Shown here one piece after another: positions 1 to 5,694 of a stretch of DNA of 6,879 nt (position 1 is its first letter; every line of letters starts with the position of its first letter). The stretch is from Bacteroidota bacterium (GTDB taxonomy: Bacteria > Bacteroidota > Bacteroidia > Bacteroidales > VadinHA17), in NCBI GenBank assembly GCA_022711195.1, contig JAKLFN010000109.1, forward strand, positions 1 to 6,879, read 5' to 3'. Under the pieces are notes generated by a model. The model was not told the origin of the DNA. It saw only the letters and a program-made list of their open reading frames with translations, and did not search any database. Position numbers and translations under genes: made by a program.

Positions 1-1292
1 TTTTTCCCTGTCCACAGATCGGTGACCCTGAATGAACCTGATATTCCAAGCTGCCCGGATCGGACAGTGATTTCCGCTTCTTCCGGCATATCTGAAATAT
101 TAAAAAGCGCCAGGTAAATGTCGCCTGTTCCAGGGTCCTCAGCTCTCCAGGCGATCAGGTCATTCTCCCTGAACAACTGTTTCGGATTTACAGAATGCTG
201 ATTTACCCGCAGAATATTTTTATTTGTGATCAGGGAGAGTGTGAACTCGTCATTATCGGGGAGGTTTCCACCGAACATAAGAGGCGATCTGAATATTGAA
301 AAGAGAGTCATCAGGGTTACCTGTTCATCTTTTGTAAAACCGCTCATCCTGGGTTTTCCCCTTTCTGCCCTTACTCCTATTCTGCCCAGTGGCAGCATAT
401 CTGCATCGGGATAACCACGGTTTATTCCTGCATCGGCCCATTTTGCACAAACATCAAACTGCTCCTTCAGATCGCGCCAGTTATCCCAGAAATCGTTTAC
501 TGTCCGCCACATATTTGCGTTGCTGCTGATGTGTCCGGCTTTTTCAACAGGTGTCGGCCCGGGGGAGGTGCTGAGGACTATTTCCCTGCCGGTACGATCG
601 ATAGCCTTCCTTATCATTTCTATTTCTTCTGTATGATAAGGTGATGAGAGATCATCTATTTTAAGGAAGTCAACACCCCATGAAGCATAGAGGTCCATTA
701 ACGAATTATAATATTCCTGGGCGCCTTCTTTGGCTGCATCGATGGTGTACATGTCCTTCAGCCACCGGCATTGACCTTCAGGAGAATAAATTTCTGATGC
801 TTTCCTGCTGGTTCCATAGACCGGGGTTTCATTTTTAACAGCAATAACCGGTACGCCGCGCATAACATGTATTCCGAACTTCAGACCTTTACCATGGATA
901 TAATCGGCAAGCGGTTTAAAACCTTTTCCGCCGGCTGATGATGGGAAGCGGTTCAGGGCAGGCATGAAACGGCCATAATCGTCGATGACATATTTCGGAT
1001 CTGTCTGATTATATCCTCCCGATTTATCATTTTCGATATACCATCTTATATCTACAACGATATATTCCCAGCCGTATTTCAACAGGTACTTTGCCATATA
1101 ATCGGCATTTGCCATGACCTCTGCTTCTACGACTGTGGGGCCAAAACAGTCCCAGCTGTTCCATCCCATGGGTGGAGTTGAAGCCCATTCGTGAAATAAG
1201 AGATCTGTCTCCTGGGAGCGTAATTCCTGACCAGCATTAAGGAGCAGCAACAAAAGAGAAGCAATAAATATTTTTCTTTTAATCGTATACAT
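1..1292 (-). CDS. GH27 alpha-galactosidase-like glycoside hydrolase, secreted, C-terminus cut by window edge
   Basis: This retaining alpha-glycosidase of family GH27 would remove terminal alpha-D-galactose or a related sugar such as beta-L-arabinopyranose. The start is the ATG read leftward from 1292. It gives 430 uninterrupted codons and then leaves the window, so the stop is not seen. Residues 1-27 form a Sec signal peptide (KRK, then a Leu-rich core, likely cut near RSQ), implying periplasmic or secreted location. The GH27 hallmark TPPMGWNSWDCF is at 39-50. The nucleophile should be D213 (LKIDD, matching LKYDNC or LKFDGC in relatives). The acid/base should be D267 (WRTVND, five residues after W262, as in characterised members). 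The (beta/alpha)8 barrel ends near residue 355 and a C-terminal beta-sandwich begins. The usual galactose-binding DDCW motif reads D81-I-R-W84, and the Cys after the nucleophile is absent, so specificity may differ from classic alpha-galactosidase. It is the last visible gene of the leftward operon, 10 bases after the amidohydrolase stop, with only a weak AAGAAG purine stretch upstream. Family assignment is firm; substrate is open. Confidence 0.93.
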   Translation of the reverse strand, partial: MYTIKRKIFIASLLLLLLNAGQELRSQETDLLFHEWASTPPMGWNSWDCFGPTVVEAEVMANADYMAKYLLKYGWEYIVVDIRWYIENDKSGGYNQTDPKYVIDDYGRFMPALNRFPSSAGGKGFKPLADYIHGKGLKFGIHVMRGVPVIAVKNETPVYGTSRKASEIYSPEGQCRWLKDMYTIDAAKEGAQEYYNSLMDLYASWGVDFLKIDDLSSPYHTEEIEMIRKAIDRTGREIVLSTSPGPTPVEKAGHISSNANMWRTVNDFWDNWRDLKEQFDVCAKWADAGINRGYPDADMLPLGRIGVRAERGKPRMSGFTKDEQVTLMTLFSIFRSPLMFGGNLPDNDEFTLSLITNKNILRVNQHSVNPKQLFRENDLIAWRAEDPGTGDIYLALFNISDMPEEAEITVRSGQLGISGSFRVTDLWTGK

Positions 1293-1302
1293 GATTCTTC
1301 TT

Positions 1303-2382
1303 TTAAACAGGAAGCTTATACCATTTTACGGCATTCTTAAAATATATTTTGTCGACAACTTTCTTTGGAAGCTTCAGTCCTGTGAAATTTCCGTCAAATC
1401 TTGTGGAGGTCATTTCTTCATCACTGACCAGGTAATTCCAGTCATCAAGCCACTGTTCGTGCATTCTTTTCTTAAAGGCATCCGGATTATTGCTTCCCGA
1501 GTAACCAACATCTGTTCCATACAGAAGGCGGTCCTGGTATTTAATACAGAAATTTCTTACACGTTCGCGATTCTCCATCGACTGGAACTGCAGATGTGCT
1601 ATCCGCGCCGAAATATCTACTGCCATATTCGGGAAACGGTCGAGTCTTGAAGCGAGAGAATCGACATTCCATTCGATGCTTCCCAAGTGACAGCCTATAA
1701 AGACCATATCGGGGTGTCGTGACACAAAATTATCGCGTGCAACTATCTGATCGTTGTATGAAGGGTATTCAGGATGAAGGTACATATGATATTCGGGGTG
1801 CTGCTCATAGTAATTCCTGTTGCTCCTTATATTCATTTCCCCGAGAGGCATCCAGCAGTTCAGTGGTTCCCCGAGGTGGCCTGTAACCGGAAGGTTTCTT
1901 CCTTTTATATAGCTGATCACCTGATCGAGGGCAGGATCGTCAACCATTATGAACTTTCCATTTCTGTCGCGCAGAACCATGCCGATATTCTTCCATATCT
2001 TCACCCCCACTGCACCTGGTTCGGCAAGGTCCTTTCCGAGCTGTTCTATAATGTTTTCTGACCACCCGGGTGTTCCATAGCCTGCTGTGTCGAACCAGAA
2101 AGAGGGTTCAAAGAAAACACGTGATGGGTATTTCCTGGCCGAGGCTGAGGCAAATGCCTGTTGTATCCTCAGATCGGCTGAATCGCCATGATCGACATTT
2201 GGTGATATCAGGATGAAATTATCACTGGCGGCAATATCTTCAAAGGTGCCATCATCGCTCCTGATGTGAACGTGAGAATCGATTTTCAGGGCCGACTGAA
2301 AATCCGCCTTGGTATAATACTGATCACCGCATCCACATAACACCGTGAATACCAGCATTATGGACCAATATCTTTTTTTCAT
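1303..2382 (-). CDS. Exported amidohydrolase (Amidohydro_2-type TIM-barrel metal hydrolase), predicted lipoprotein
   Basis: This 359-residue metal-dependent hydrolase belongs to the amidohydrolase superfamily, Amidohydro_2 branch, whose members include ACMSD-like decarboxylases and lactone hydrolases. The metal-binding pattern is complete: H37 and H39 in DSHVHI, H169 in VTGHLGE, H232 in FIGCHLGS and D291 in LLYGTDVGY. K128 in GVKIWKN lies in the barrel but its role is not established. Residues 1-17 are a signal peptide ending in a lipobox (L15-C-G-C18), so the mature protein should be lipid-anchored. No acidic run follows Cys18, which favours periplasmic over cell-surface display, weakly. The gene starts 11 bases after the GH92 stop, with AAAAGG almost touching the ATG, and ends 10 bases before the GH27 start, so it is translated inside the operon. 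Its glycosidase neighbours suggest a sugar-derived substrate such as a lactone or ester, but this is inference. A peptidase or decarboxylase activity cannot be excluded. Confidence 0.9.
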   Translation of the reverse strand: MKKRYWSIMLVFTVLCGCGDQYYTKADFQSALKIDSHVHIRSDDGTFEDIAASDNFILISPNVDHGDSADLRIQQAFASASARKYPSRVFFEPSFWFDTAGYGTPGWSENIIEQLGKDLAEPGAVGVKIWKNIGMVLRDRNGKFIMVDDPALDQVISYIKGRNLPVTGHLGEPLNCWMPLGEMNIRSNRNYYEQHPEYHMYLHPEYPSYNDQIVARDNFVSRHPDMVFIGCHLGSIEWNVDSLASRLDRFPNMAVDISARIAHLQFQSMENRERVRNFCIKYQDRLLYGTDVGYSGSNNPDAFKKRMHEQWLDDWNYLVSDEEMTSTRFDGNFTGLKLPKKVVDKIYFKNAVKWYKLPV

Positions 2383-2393
2383 ACCTTTTATAT

Positions 2394-4598
2394 TTACCTG
2401 AATAAAGATTTTTCCGGTTTGTTGCTCATTTCAAACTTCAGGACACCTCCACCCATAATTTCTTCCCAGGTGATATAGGGCCTGTTTATCACTGTTCCGT
2501 TAAGGGTGACTTCGTGTATATATTTATTTTCTGCAGAGGCTTTCGGGGCTTGTATTGTGAAATACTTTCCGGGTGAAATTTCAATCTGTGCTTCAGTGAC
2601 CAAGGGTGATCCGAACTGGTATTTCAGGTCGCATGGGTTTACCGGATAAAAACCCAGGGCGCTGAAAATATACCAGGCCGACATCTGGCCGCAGTCTTCA
2701 TTTCCGCATAATCCTTCAGGTGTATTCAGGTACATTGTAGTCTGTATCTGCCTGTTCAGTTCCTGGGTACGCCACGGCCTGCCTGCATAATTAAAGAGGA
2801 AAGTGGTATGATGACCCGGTTCGTTACCATGGGCATAGGCGCCGATAAGTCCTGATATATCTGCTGAAGCCTCTTCACCTTTTACCCCCTCTTCAACTTT
2901 AAAAAGCTGGTCGAGTTTATCTGCAAACTTTTCCTTCCCTCCCAGGAGATCCATTAGTCCATACACATCATGAGGAGCAAGCCACAGGTATTGCCATGCA
3001 TTTCCTTCGGTATAATCGCTGCCCTCATGTTTTGAGAAAGAAGGATCAAAAGGTGTTGTCCACTCTCCCGTACTCAGTCTCCCCCGCATGAAGCCTGTTT
3101 CACTGTCGAAGTATTGCCTGTAGTTTTTTGAACGGTTAGTGAAATAGGAAGCTTCGGCTCCGCGATCGAGTTTTTTAGCGGCTGCAGAGAGGCACCAGTC
3201 GTCGATGGCTACCTCCTGTGATTTTGCTACCGACTGCTGTACCAGGTCAGCAGGCATATAACCAAGAGAGTCGTATAAACCCATGCCGTCCCTGTCGAAC
3301 ATGGATGTCACAATCATTGCCTGTAAAGCCCCGGATCGGTCGAAATCACCTATATCCTTAAGAATTGCCTCAGCAATAACAGGAATTGAATGGTTCCCCA
3401 CCATGCAGAATGTTTCATTTCCCTGGAGCTCCCATACTGGCAGTAAATCTGTCTGGCTGTAATGATCGAGCATCGATTTGACCATATCGTTCACTCTTTG
3501 AGGCTGTGTGATCGTCAGCAGCGGATGCAGGGCACGATATGTGTCCCAGAGTGAGAAGACTGTATATCGTTTATAACCTTCTGCCCTTTGTATATCGCCT
3601 TTAACTCCTTTAAACTCTCCGTTCTTATCGCTGAAGAGCGCAGGGGCGATCATTGTATGATAGAGGGCTGTGTAGAAAACCACCTTGCTGTCGTGGTCGG
3701 GAGTCTTTACCCTGATCGCGGATAGTTCTTTCTCCCAGGCATCGGAGGCAGCTTTTCTTGTTGCATCAAAATCCCATCCCGGGAGGGAGGCGTCGAGATT
3801 TTCAATTGCATTCTCAACGCTCACCGACGATATCCCGACTTTTGCCAGAAGCTTCGTGCCTGAGAAGCTGAAACACCCTACTGTTCTCCCCTCTCCACCT
3901 ATATCGGTAACCGCCGATGCTATTACCGGCTGGGAGAATCTCACGGCAAACCATACATGCTGGTCGGATGCCCAGCCATGTGATAATCTGTAACCTGTAA
4001 CAAGGCAGCTGTCGACAACTGAAAGACCTGTTCTGTAAGGTTTGTCCCAGTTTATTGCAAAGCCAAGATTAACAATAATGTTTTTTGGTCCTCCCTCCGG
4101 GAAGGTGTACCTGTGCAGGCCTGCCCGTTCGGTAACGGTCATCTCGGCTTTTATGCCGCTATTTTTCAGCTCAACAGAATAATAACCCGGTTCTGCAGTC
4201 TCATCCTTGTGGGAATATTTTCCGGCATATCTTGAGACAAAAGAGCTGTTTGATTCCCCCACATTAAAGATGATGTCGGTACTGACCGGCAGGAAAGAAA
4301 TATCGGCAAGGTCGCCGATACCTGTCCCGCTCAGATGCAGATGGCTGAATCCTGCCAGCGTGGAATCGGAATAATGGTAGCCGGAGCACCAGTCCCATCC
4401 CTGTGTTCCATTGTCGGGGCTCAGCTGTATCTGTCCGAAAGGCCATGCGGCTCCCGGAAAAGTATGTCCATGAAAACCTGTACCGATGAAAGGATTCACA
4501 TATTGTGTAAGCCTCTCACCGGTGTCAGTCAACGATTGTTCCTTACATCCTGCCACGATAATGAGCAGGAGTAACGGGCAAAATAAATATTTATGCAT
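2394..4598 (-). CDS. GH92 exo-alpha-mannosidase, lipoprotein
   Basis: This 734-residue protein is a GH92 glycoside hydrolase, a family of calcium-dependent inverting exo-alpha-mannosidases that trim mannose from N-glycans and yeast mannans. Residues 1-17 are a signal peptide with lipobox V-A-G-C18, typical of an envelope lipoprotein. The N-terminal beta-sandwich (about 30-290) holds the signatures YVNPFIGTG (33-41), HGHTFPGA (43-50) and PFGQIQLSPD (53-62). The helical catalytic domain follows, with SLWDTYRALHPLL (349-361), YTEGNAWQY (529-537), HGNEPGHH (590-597) and GNEDCGQMSAW (632-642). By family knowledge the Glu of YTEGN (E531) is the general acid and an Asp of the GNED block (D635) is a candidate catalytic base. 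The acid is Glu rather than the Gln reported in mannose-phosphate-specific members, so ordinary mannoside cleavage is expected. Length and motif order are normal and no frameshift is seen. Linkage preference (alpha-1,2, 1,3, 1,4 or 1,6) cannot be read from sequence. The gene lies 18 bases after the isomerase-like gene; no Shine-Dalgarno site is evident. Confidence 0.97.
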   Translation of the reverse strand: MHKYLFCPLLLLIIVAGCKEQSLTDTGERLTQYVNPFIGTGFHGHTFPGAAWPFGQIQLSPDNGTQGWDWCSGYHYSDSTLAGFSHLHLSGTGIGDLADISFLPVSTDIIFNVGESNSSFVSRYAGKYSHKDETAEPGYYSVELKNSGIKAEMTVTERAGLHRYTFPEGGPKNIIVNLGFAINWDKPYRTGLSVVDSCLVTGYRLSHGWASDQHVWFAVRFSQPVIASAVTDIGGEGRTVGCFSFSGTKLLAKVGISSVSVENAIENLDASLPGWDFDATRKAASDAWEKELSAIRVKTPDHDSKVVFYTALYHTMIAPALFSDKNGEFKGVKGDIQRAEGYKRYTVFSLWDTYRALHPLLTITQPQRVNDMVKSMLDHYSQTDLLPVWELQGNETFCMVGNHSIPVIAEAILKDIGDFDRSGALQAMIVTSMFDRDGMGLYDSLGYMPADLVQQSVAKSQEVAIDDWCLSAAAKKLDRGAEASYFTNRSKNYRQYFDSETGFMRGRLSTGEWTTPFDPSFSKHEGSDYTEGNAWQYLWLAPHDVYGLMDLLGGKEKFADKLDQLFKVEEGVKGEEASADISGLIGAYAHGNEPGHHTTFLFNYAGRPWRTQELNRQIQTTMYLNTPEGLCGNEDCGQMSAWYIFSALGFYPVNPCDLKYQFGSPLVTEAQIEISPGKYFTIQAPKASAENKYIHEVTLNGTVINRPYITWEEIMGGGVLKFEMSNKPEKSLFR

Positions 4599-4616
4599 TC
4601 AGGCTATTGTAATTTC

Positions 4617-5489
4617 TTAACGTTCAGGCATTTTAACATACTCAGCTGCATTGAGGAACTCCATGCTTTTTGCACAGCTGGTAAACTGGTCGAAGTTATA
4701 TTTCTCCACCTCCACAACGCCATACTTCATTCCTGACACCCCGGCGGCTGCCCAGATGGCTTCGAAGTTCATCATTCCGCTGGCTCCTATTTCCTCTTTA
4801 TCTTTTATGTGCCACGACTCGAACCTGCCCGGGTATTTATTGAAATAGTCAACAGGATTTGCACCACCCACAACGCACCAGTAAAGGTCGATCTGGAACA
4901 TGACCTTTGAAGGGTCGGTATTCTGAAGCATGAAGTCGTACATTATGGTATCGCCATGGAGTGTTGAGAATTCCTTGTCGTGGTTGTGATACCCGAAACG
5001 TATTCCCTTGGCATTGCATTTTTCTCCTACCTCATTGAAGTAGTCGCACCATTTTTTCAGGTTTGCAATACTTTCATAAGCCGATCTTCCCATCGAAGGC
5101 TGAACAATATATTTTGCCCCGGCGGCGACATGTGAATCGATACACTTGTCCCACCATGCCATTGTCTCGTCATAATTTGAAGAATCAGGAAGCTGGCGGC
5201 TGGTGTGTGAGCTCAATACATGCATACCATTCTTCTCGCAGAGGGCTTTGAACTCAACAGGGTCCATCCCATAGAATTTTCCGTCGGCATAACCGGCAGG
5301 TTCCACAAAAGTATATCCCATCGTGCTGACCTTTTCAATAGCTGCCGGTACATTTTTTCGTATCGAATCGCGAATTGAATAAAGTTGAAGACCTATATCC
5401 TTTTTAGGTGTACAGGAAATGAAGAGGGTGCTAAAGACAGAGCTTACAGCCAGGATCATCAGGAGTGAAACGAGATTATTACTTTTCAT
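4617..5489 (-). CDS. Exported sugar isomerase/epimerase-type TIM-barrel protein, predicted lipoprotein
   Basis: This 290-residue protein has the xylose-isomerase-like TIM barrel (AP_endonuc_2 superfamily), usually annotated sugar phosphate isomerase/epimerase. The first strand carries the hallmark IGLQLYSIRD (32-41). Probable metal and substrate residues are E63 (TFVEPAGY), H168 and H170 (YHNHDKEF), D201 (QIDLYW), H227 (WHIKDKE) and E260 or E262 (VVEVEKY). Residues 1-25 are a signal peptide ending in S-C26, a slightly atypical lipobox (F-I-S-C), so the protein should be exported and probably lipidated. Phosphorylated sugars are not expected outside the cytoplasm, so the usual name is probably misleading. 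A free sugar, keto-sugar or glycoside is a better guess, since related proteins act in 3-keto-glycoside pathways. That substrate is inference, and no Gfo/Idh/MocA oxidoreductase is visible here to support it. It is the first gene of the leftward operon. The only nearby promoter candidate lies 23-54 bases upstream. Confidence 0.9.
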   Translation of the reverse strand: MKSNNLVSLLMILAVSSVFSTLFISCTPKKDIGLQLYSIRDSIRKNVPAAIEKVSTMGYTFVEPAGYADGKFYGMDPVEFKALCEKNGMHVLSSHTSRQLPDSSNYDETMAWWDKCIDSHVAAGAKYIVQPSMGRSAYESIANLKKWCDYFNEVGEKCNAKGIRFGYHNHDKEFSTLHGDTIMYDFMLQNTDPSKVMFQIDLYWCVVGGANPVDYFNKYPGRFESWHIKDKEEIGASGMMNFEAIWAAAGVSGMKYGVVEVEKYNFDQFTSCAKSMEFLNAAEYVKMPER

Positions 5490-5511
5490 TGGTTAAGGAT
5501 TTTTATTTTTC

Positions 5512-5543
5512 GAAATATAAGAAAAATGGTGCAATGGTACAAT
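5512..5543 (-). promoter_or_regulatory. Candidate Bacteroidota-type promoter for the leftward operon
   Basis: Read on the minus strand, 5519-5512 is TATATTTC, matching the Bacteroidota -7 consensus TAnnTTTG except for the last base. ATTG at 5543-5540 matches the -33 element TTTG in three of four positions, and the spacer is 20 bases, within the usual 19-21. Transcription would begin near 5505, giving a leader of roughly 16 bases before the ATG at 5489. The -33 element falls inside the tandem repeat array. Both elements are imperfect, so the call is moderate. Confidence 0.45.
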
Positions 5544-5581
5544 GGTGCGGGGGTACGAGGGTGCGGGGGGGCGGGGGTGAG
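5526..5581 (+). repeat. Degenerate tandem array of seven 8-bp units
   Basis: Read in steps of eight from 5526, the units are ATGGTGCA, ATGGTACA, ATGGTGCG, GGGGTACG, AGGGTGCG, GGGGGGCG and GGGGTGAG. Positions 3 and 4 are G in all seven, position 5 is T in six, and position 7 is C in six. Position 6 alternates G, A, G, A, G over the first five units, so a 16-bp dimer may be the older repeat. Divergence runs in one direction, from A/T-containing units on the left to nearly pure G on the right. The array lies between two divergent genes, upstream of both candidate promoters apart from overlapping the leftward -33 element. It has no spacers and is not CRISPR. Confidence 0.85.
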
Positions 5582-5588
5582 GCAGGGG
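5549..5588 (+). other. Potential G-quadruplex motif on the plus strand
   Basis: Five G-runs occur: 5549-5553, 5559-5561, 5565-5571, 5573-5577 and 5585-5588. They are separated by loops of 5, 3, 1 and 7 bases, which satisfies the canonical G3+N1-7 pattern with one run to spare. The motif lies about 67 bases upstream of the rightward -7 element and about 30 bases upstream of the leftward one, so it would form in DNA rather than in either predicted transcript. Whether it folds in the cell cannot be told from sequence. Confidence 0.55.
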
Positions 5589-5646
5589 AATAGTTAAAAA
5601 GTTATAAAATATCAATATCTATAATAAATGGCAGCTGTAAATTATT

Positions 5647-5660
5647 AAGTTATTTAACTT
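5647..5660. promoter_or_regulatory. Perfect 14-bp dyad overlapping the rightward -7 element, possible operator
   Basis: AAGTTA, a two-base centre TT, and TAACTT form a perfect inverted repeat. Its right arm (5655-5660) is the first six bases of the TAACTTTG promoter element, so a protein bound here would block or touch RNA polymerase. A further AAGTTA copy lies at 5599-5604. The surroundings are very AT-rich, where short dyads arise by chance, so an operator role is only a possibility. Confidence 0.3.
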
Positions 5661-5662
5661 TG
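5655..5662 (+). promoter_or_regulatory. Bacteroidota -7 promoter element for the rightward gene
   Basis: TAACTTTG is a perfect match to TAnnTTTG and ends 28 bases before the ATG at 5691. Transcription would begin near 5668, giving a leader of about 23 bases. No good TTTG is seen at the -33 distance (around 5630), so the promoter may be weak or need an activator. Confidence 0.5.
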
Positions 5663-5679
5663 GGAACATTGTCTAATAA

Positions 5680-5694
5680 ATGAATTGGTTATGA
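5680..5694 (+). other. Four-codon leader ORF overlapping the start of the rightward gene
   Basis: ATG AAT TGG TTA TGA encodes Met-Asn-Trp-Leu. Its TGA overlaps the start ATG at 5691 in an ATGA arrangement, a geometry that can permit translational coupling. There is no Shine-Dalgarno site for either start, and such a short ORF is likely by chance, so this mainly documents why the downstream ATG at 5691 was chosen: the upstream ATG is stopped after four codons. Confidence 0.2.

Larger units (their letters stand above)
1..5489 (-). other. Leftward operon of four exported carbohydrate-processing proteins
   Basis: Four minus-strand genes follow each other with gaps of only 18, 11 and 10 bases and no hairpin-plus-T-run between them, so one transcript is expected. 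The order is isomerase-like lipoprotein, GH92 lipoprotein, amidohydrolase lipoprotein, GH27 enzyme. Every product begins with a signal peptide, which places the whole pathway outside the cytoplasm. The unit continues past the left edge, so further members such as SusC/SusD transporters may lie there; none is visible in the window. Confidence 0.85.

Noticed and set aside
226..414. 62-residue open frame on the plus strand
   Set aside because: It is antisense to the GH27 barrel and C-terminal region, which reads through without stops on the other strand.
1..1292. Broken or frameshifted GH27 gene, because no complete ORF is present
   Set aside because: Reading the minus strand codon by codon from 1292 gives 430 uninterrupted codons with motifs in family order; the missing end is due to the window edge only.
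1291..1650. 119-residue open frame on the plus strand
   Set aside because: It is antisense to the amidohydrolase C-terminal region, which carries the conserved GTDVGY metal-binding motif; no independent promoter or family resemblance is seen.
1774..2061. 95-residue open frame on the plus strand
   Set aside because: It is a shadow of the amidohydrolase gene opposite the HLGEP metal-ligand region.
3685..3993. 102-residue open frame on the plus strand
   Set aside because: It is a shadow of the GH92 gene; the minus-strand reading is a full-length, motif-complete family member.
4599..4616. Intrinsic terminator or internal promoter between the isomerase-type and GH92 genes
   Set aside because: The gap is only 18 bases with no inverted repeat or T-run and no TAnnTTTG match, so read-through is the simpler view.
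5526..5581. CRISPR array
   Set aside because: The units are 8 bp, contiguous and without spacers, so this is a simple tandem repeat.
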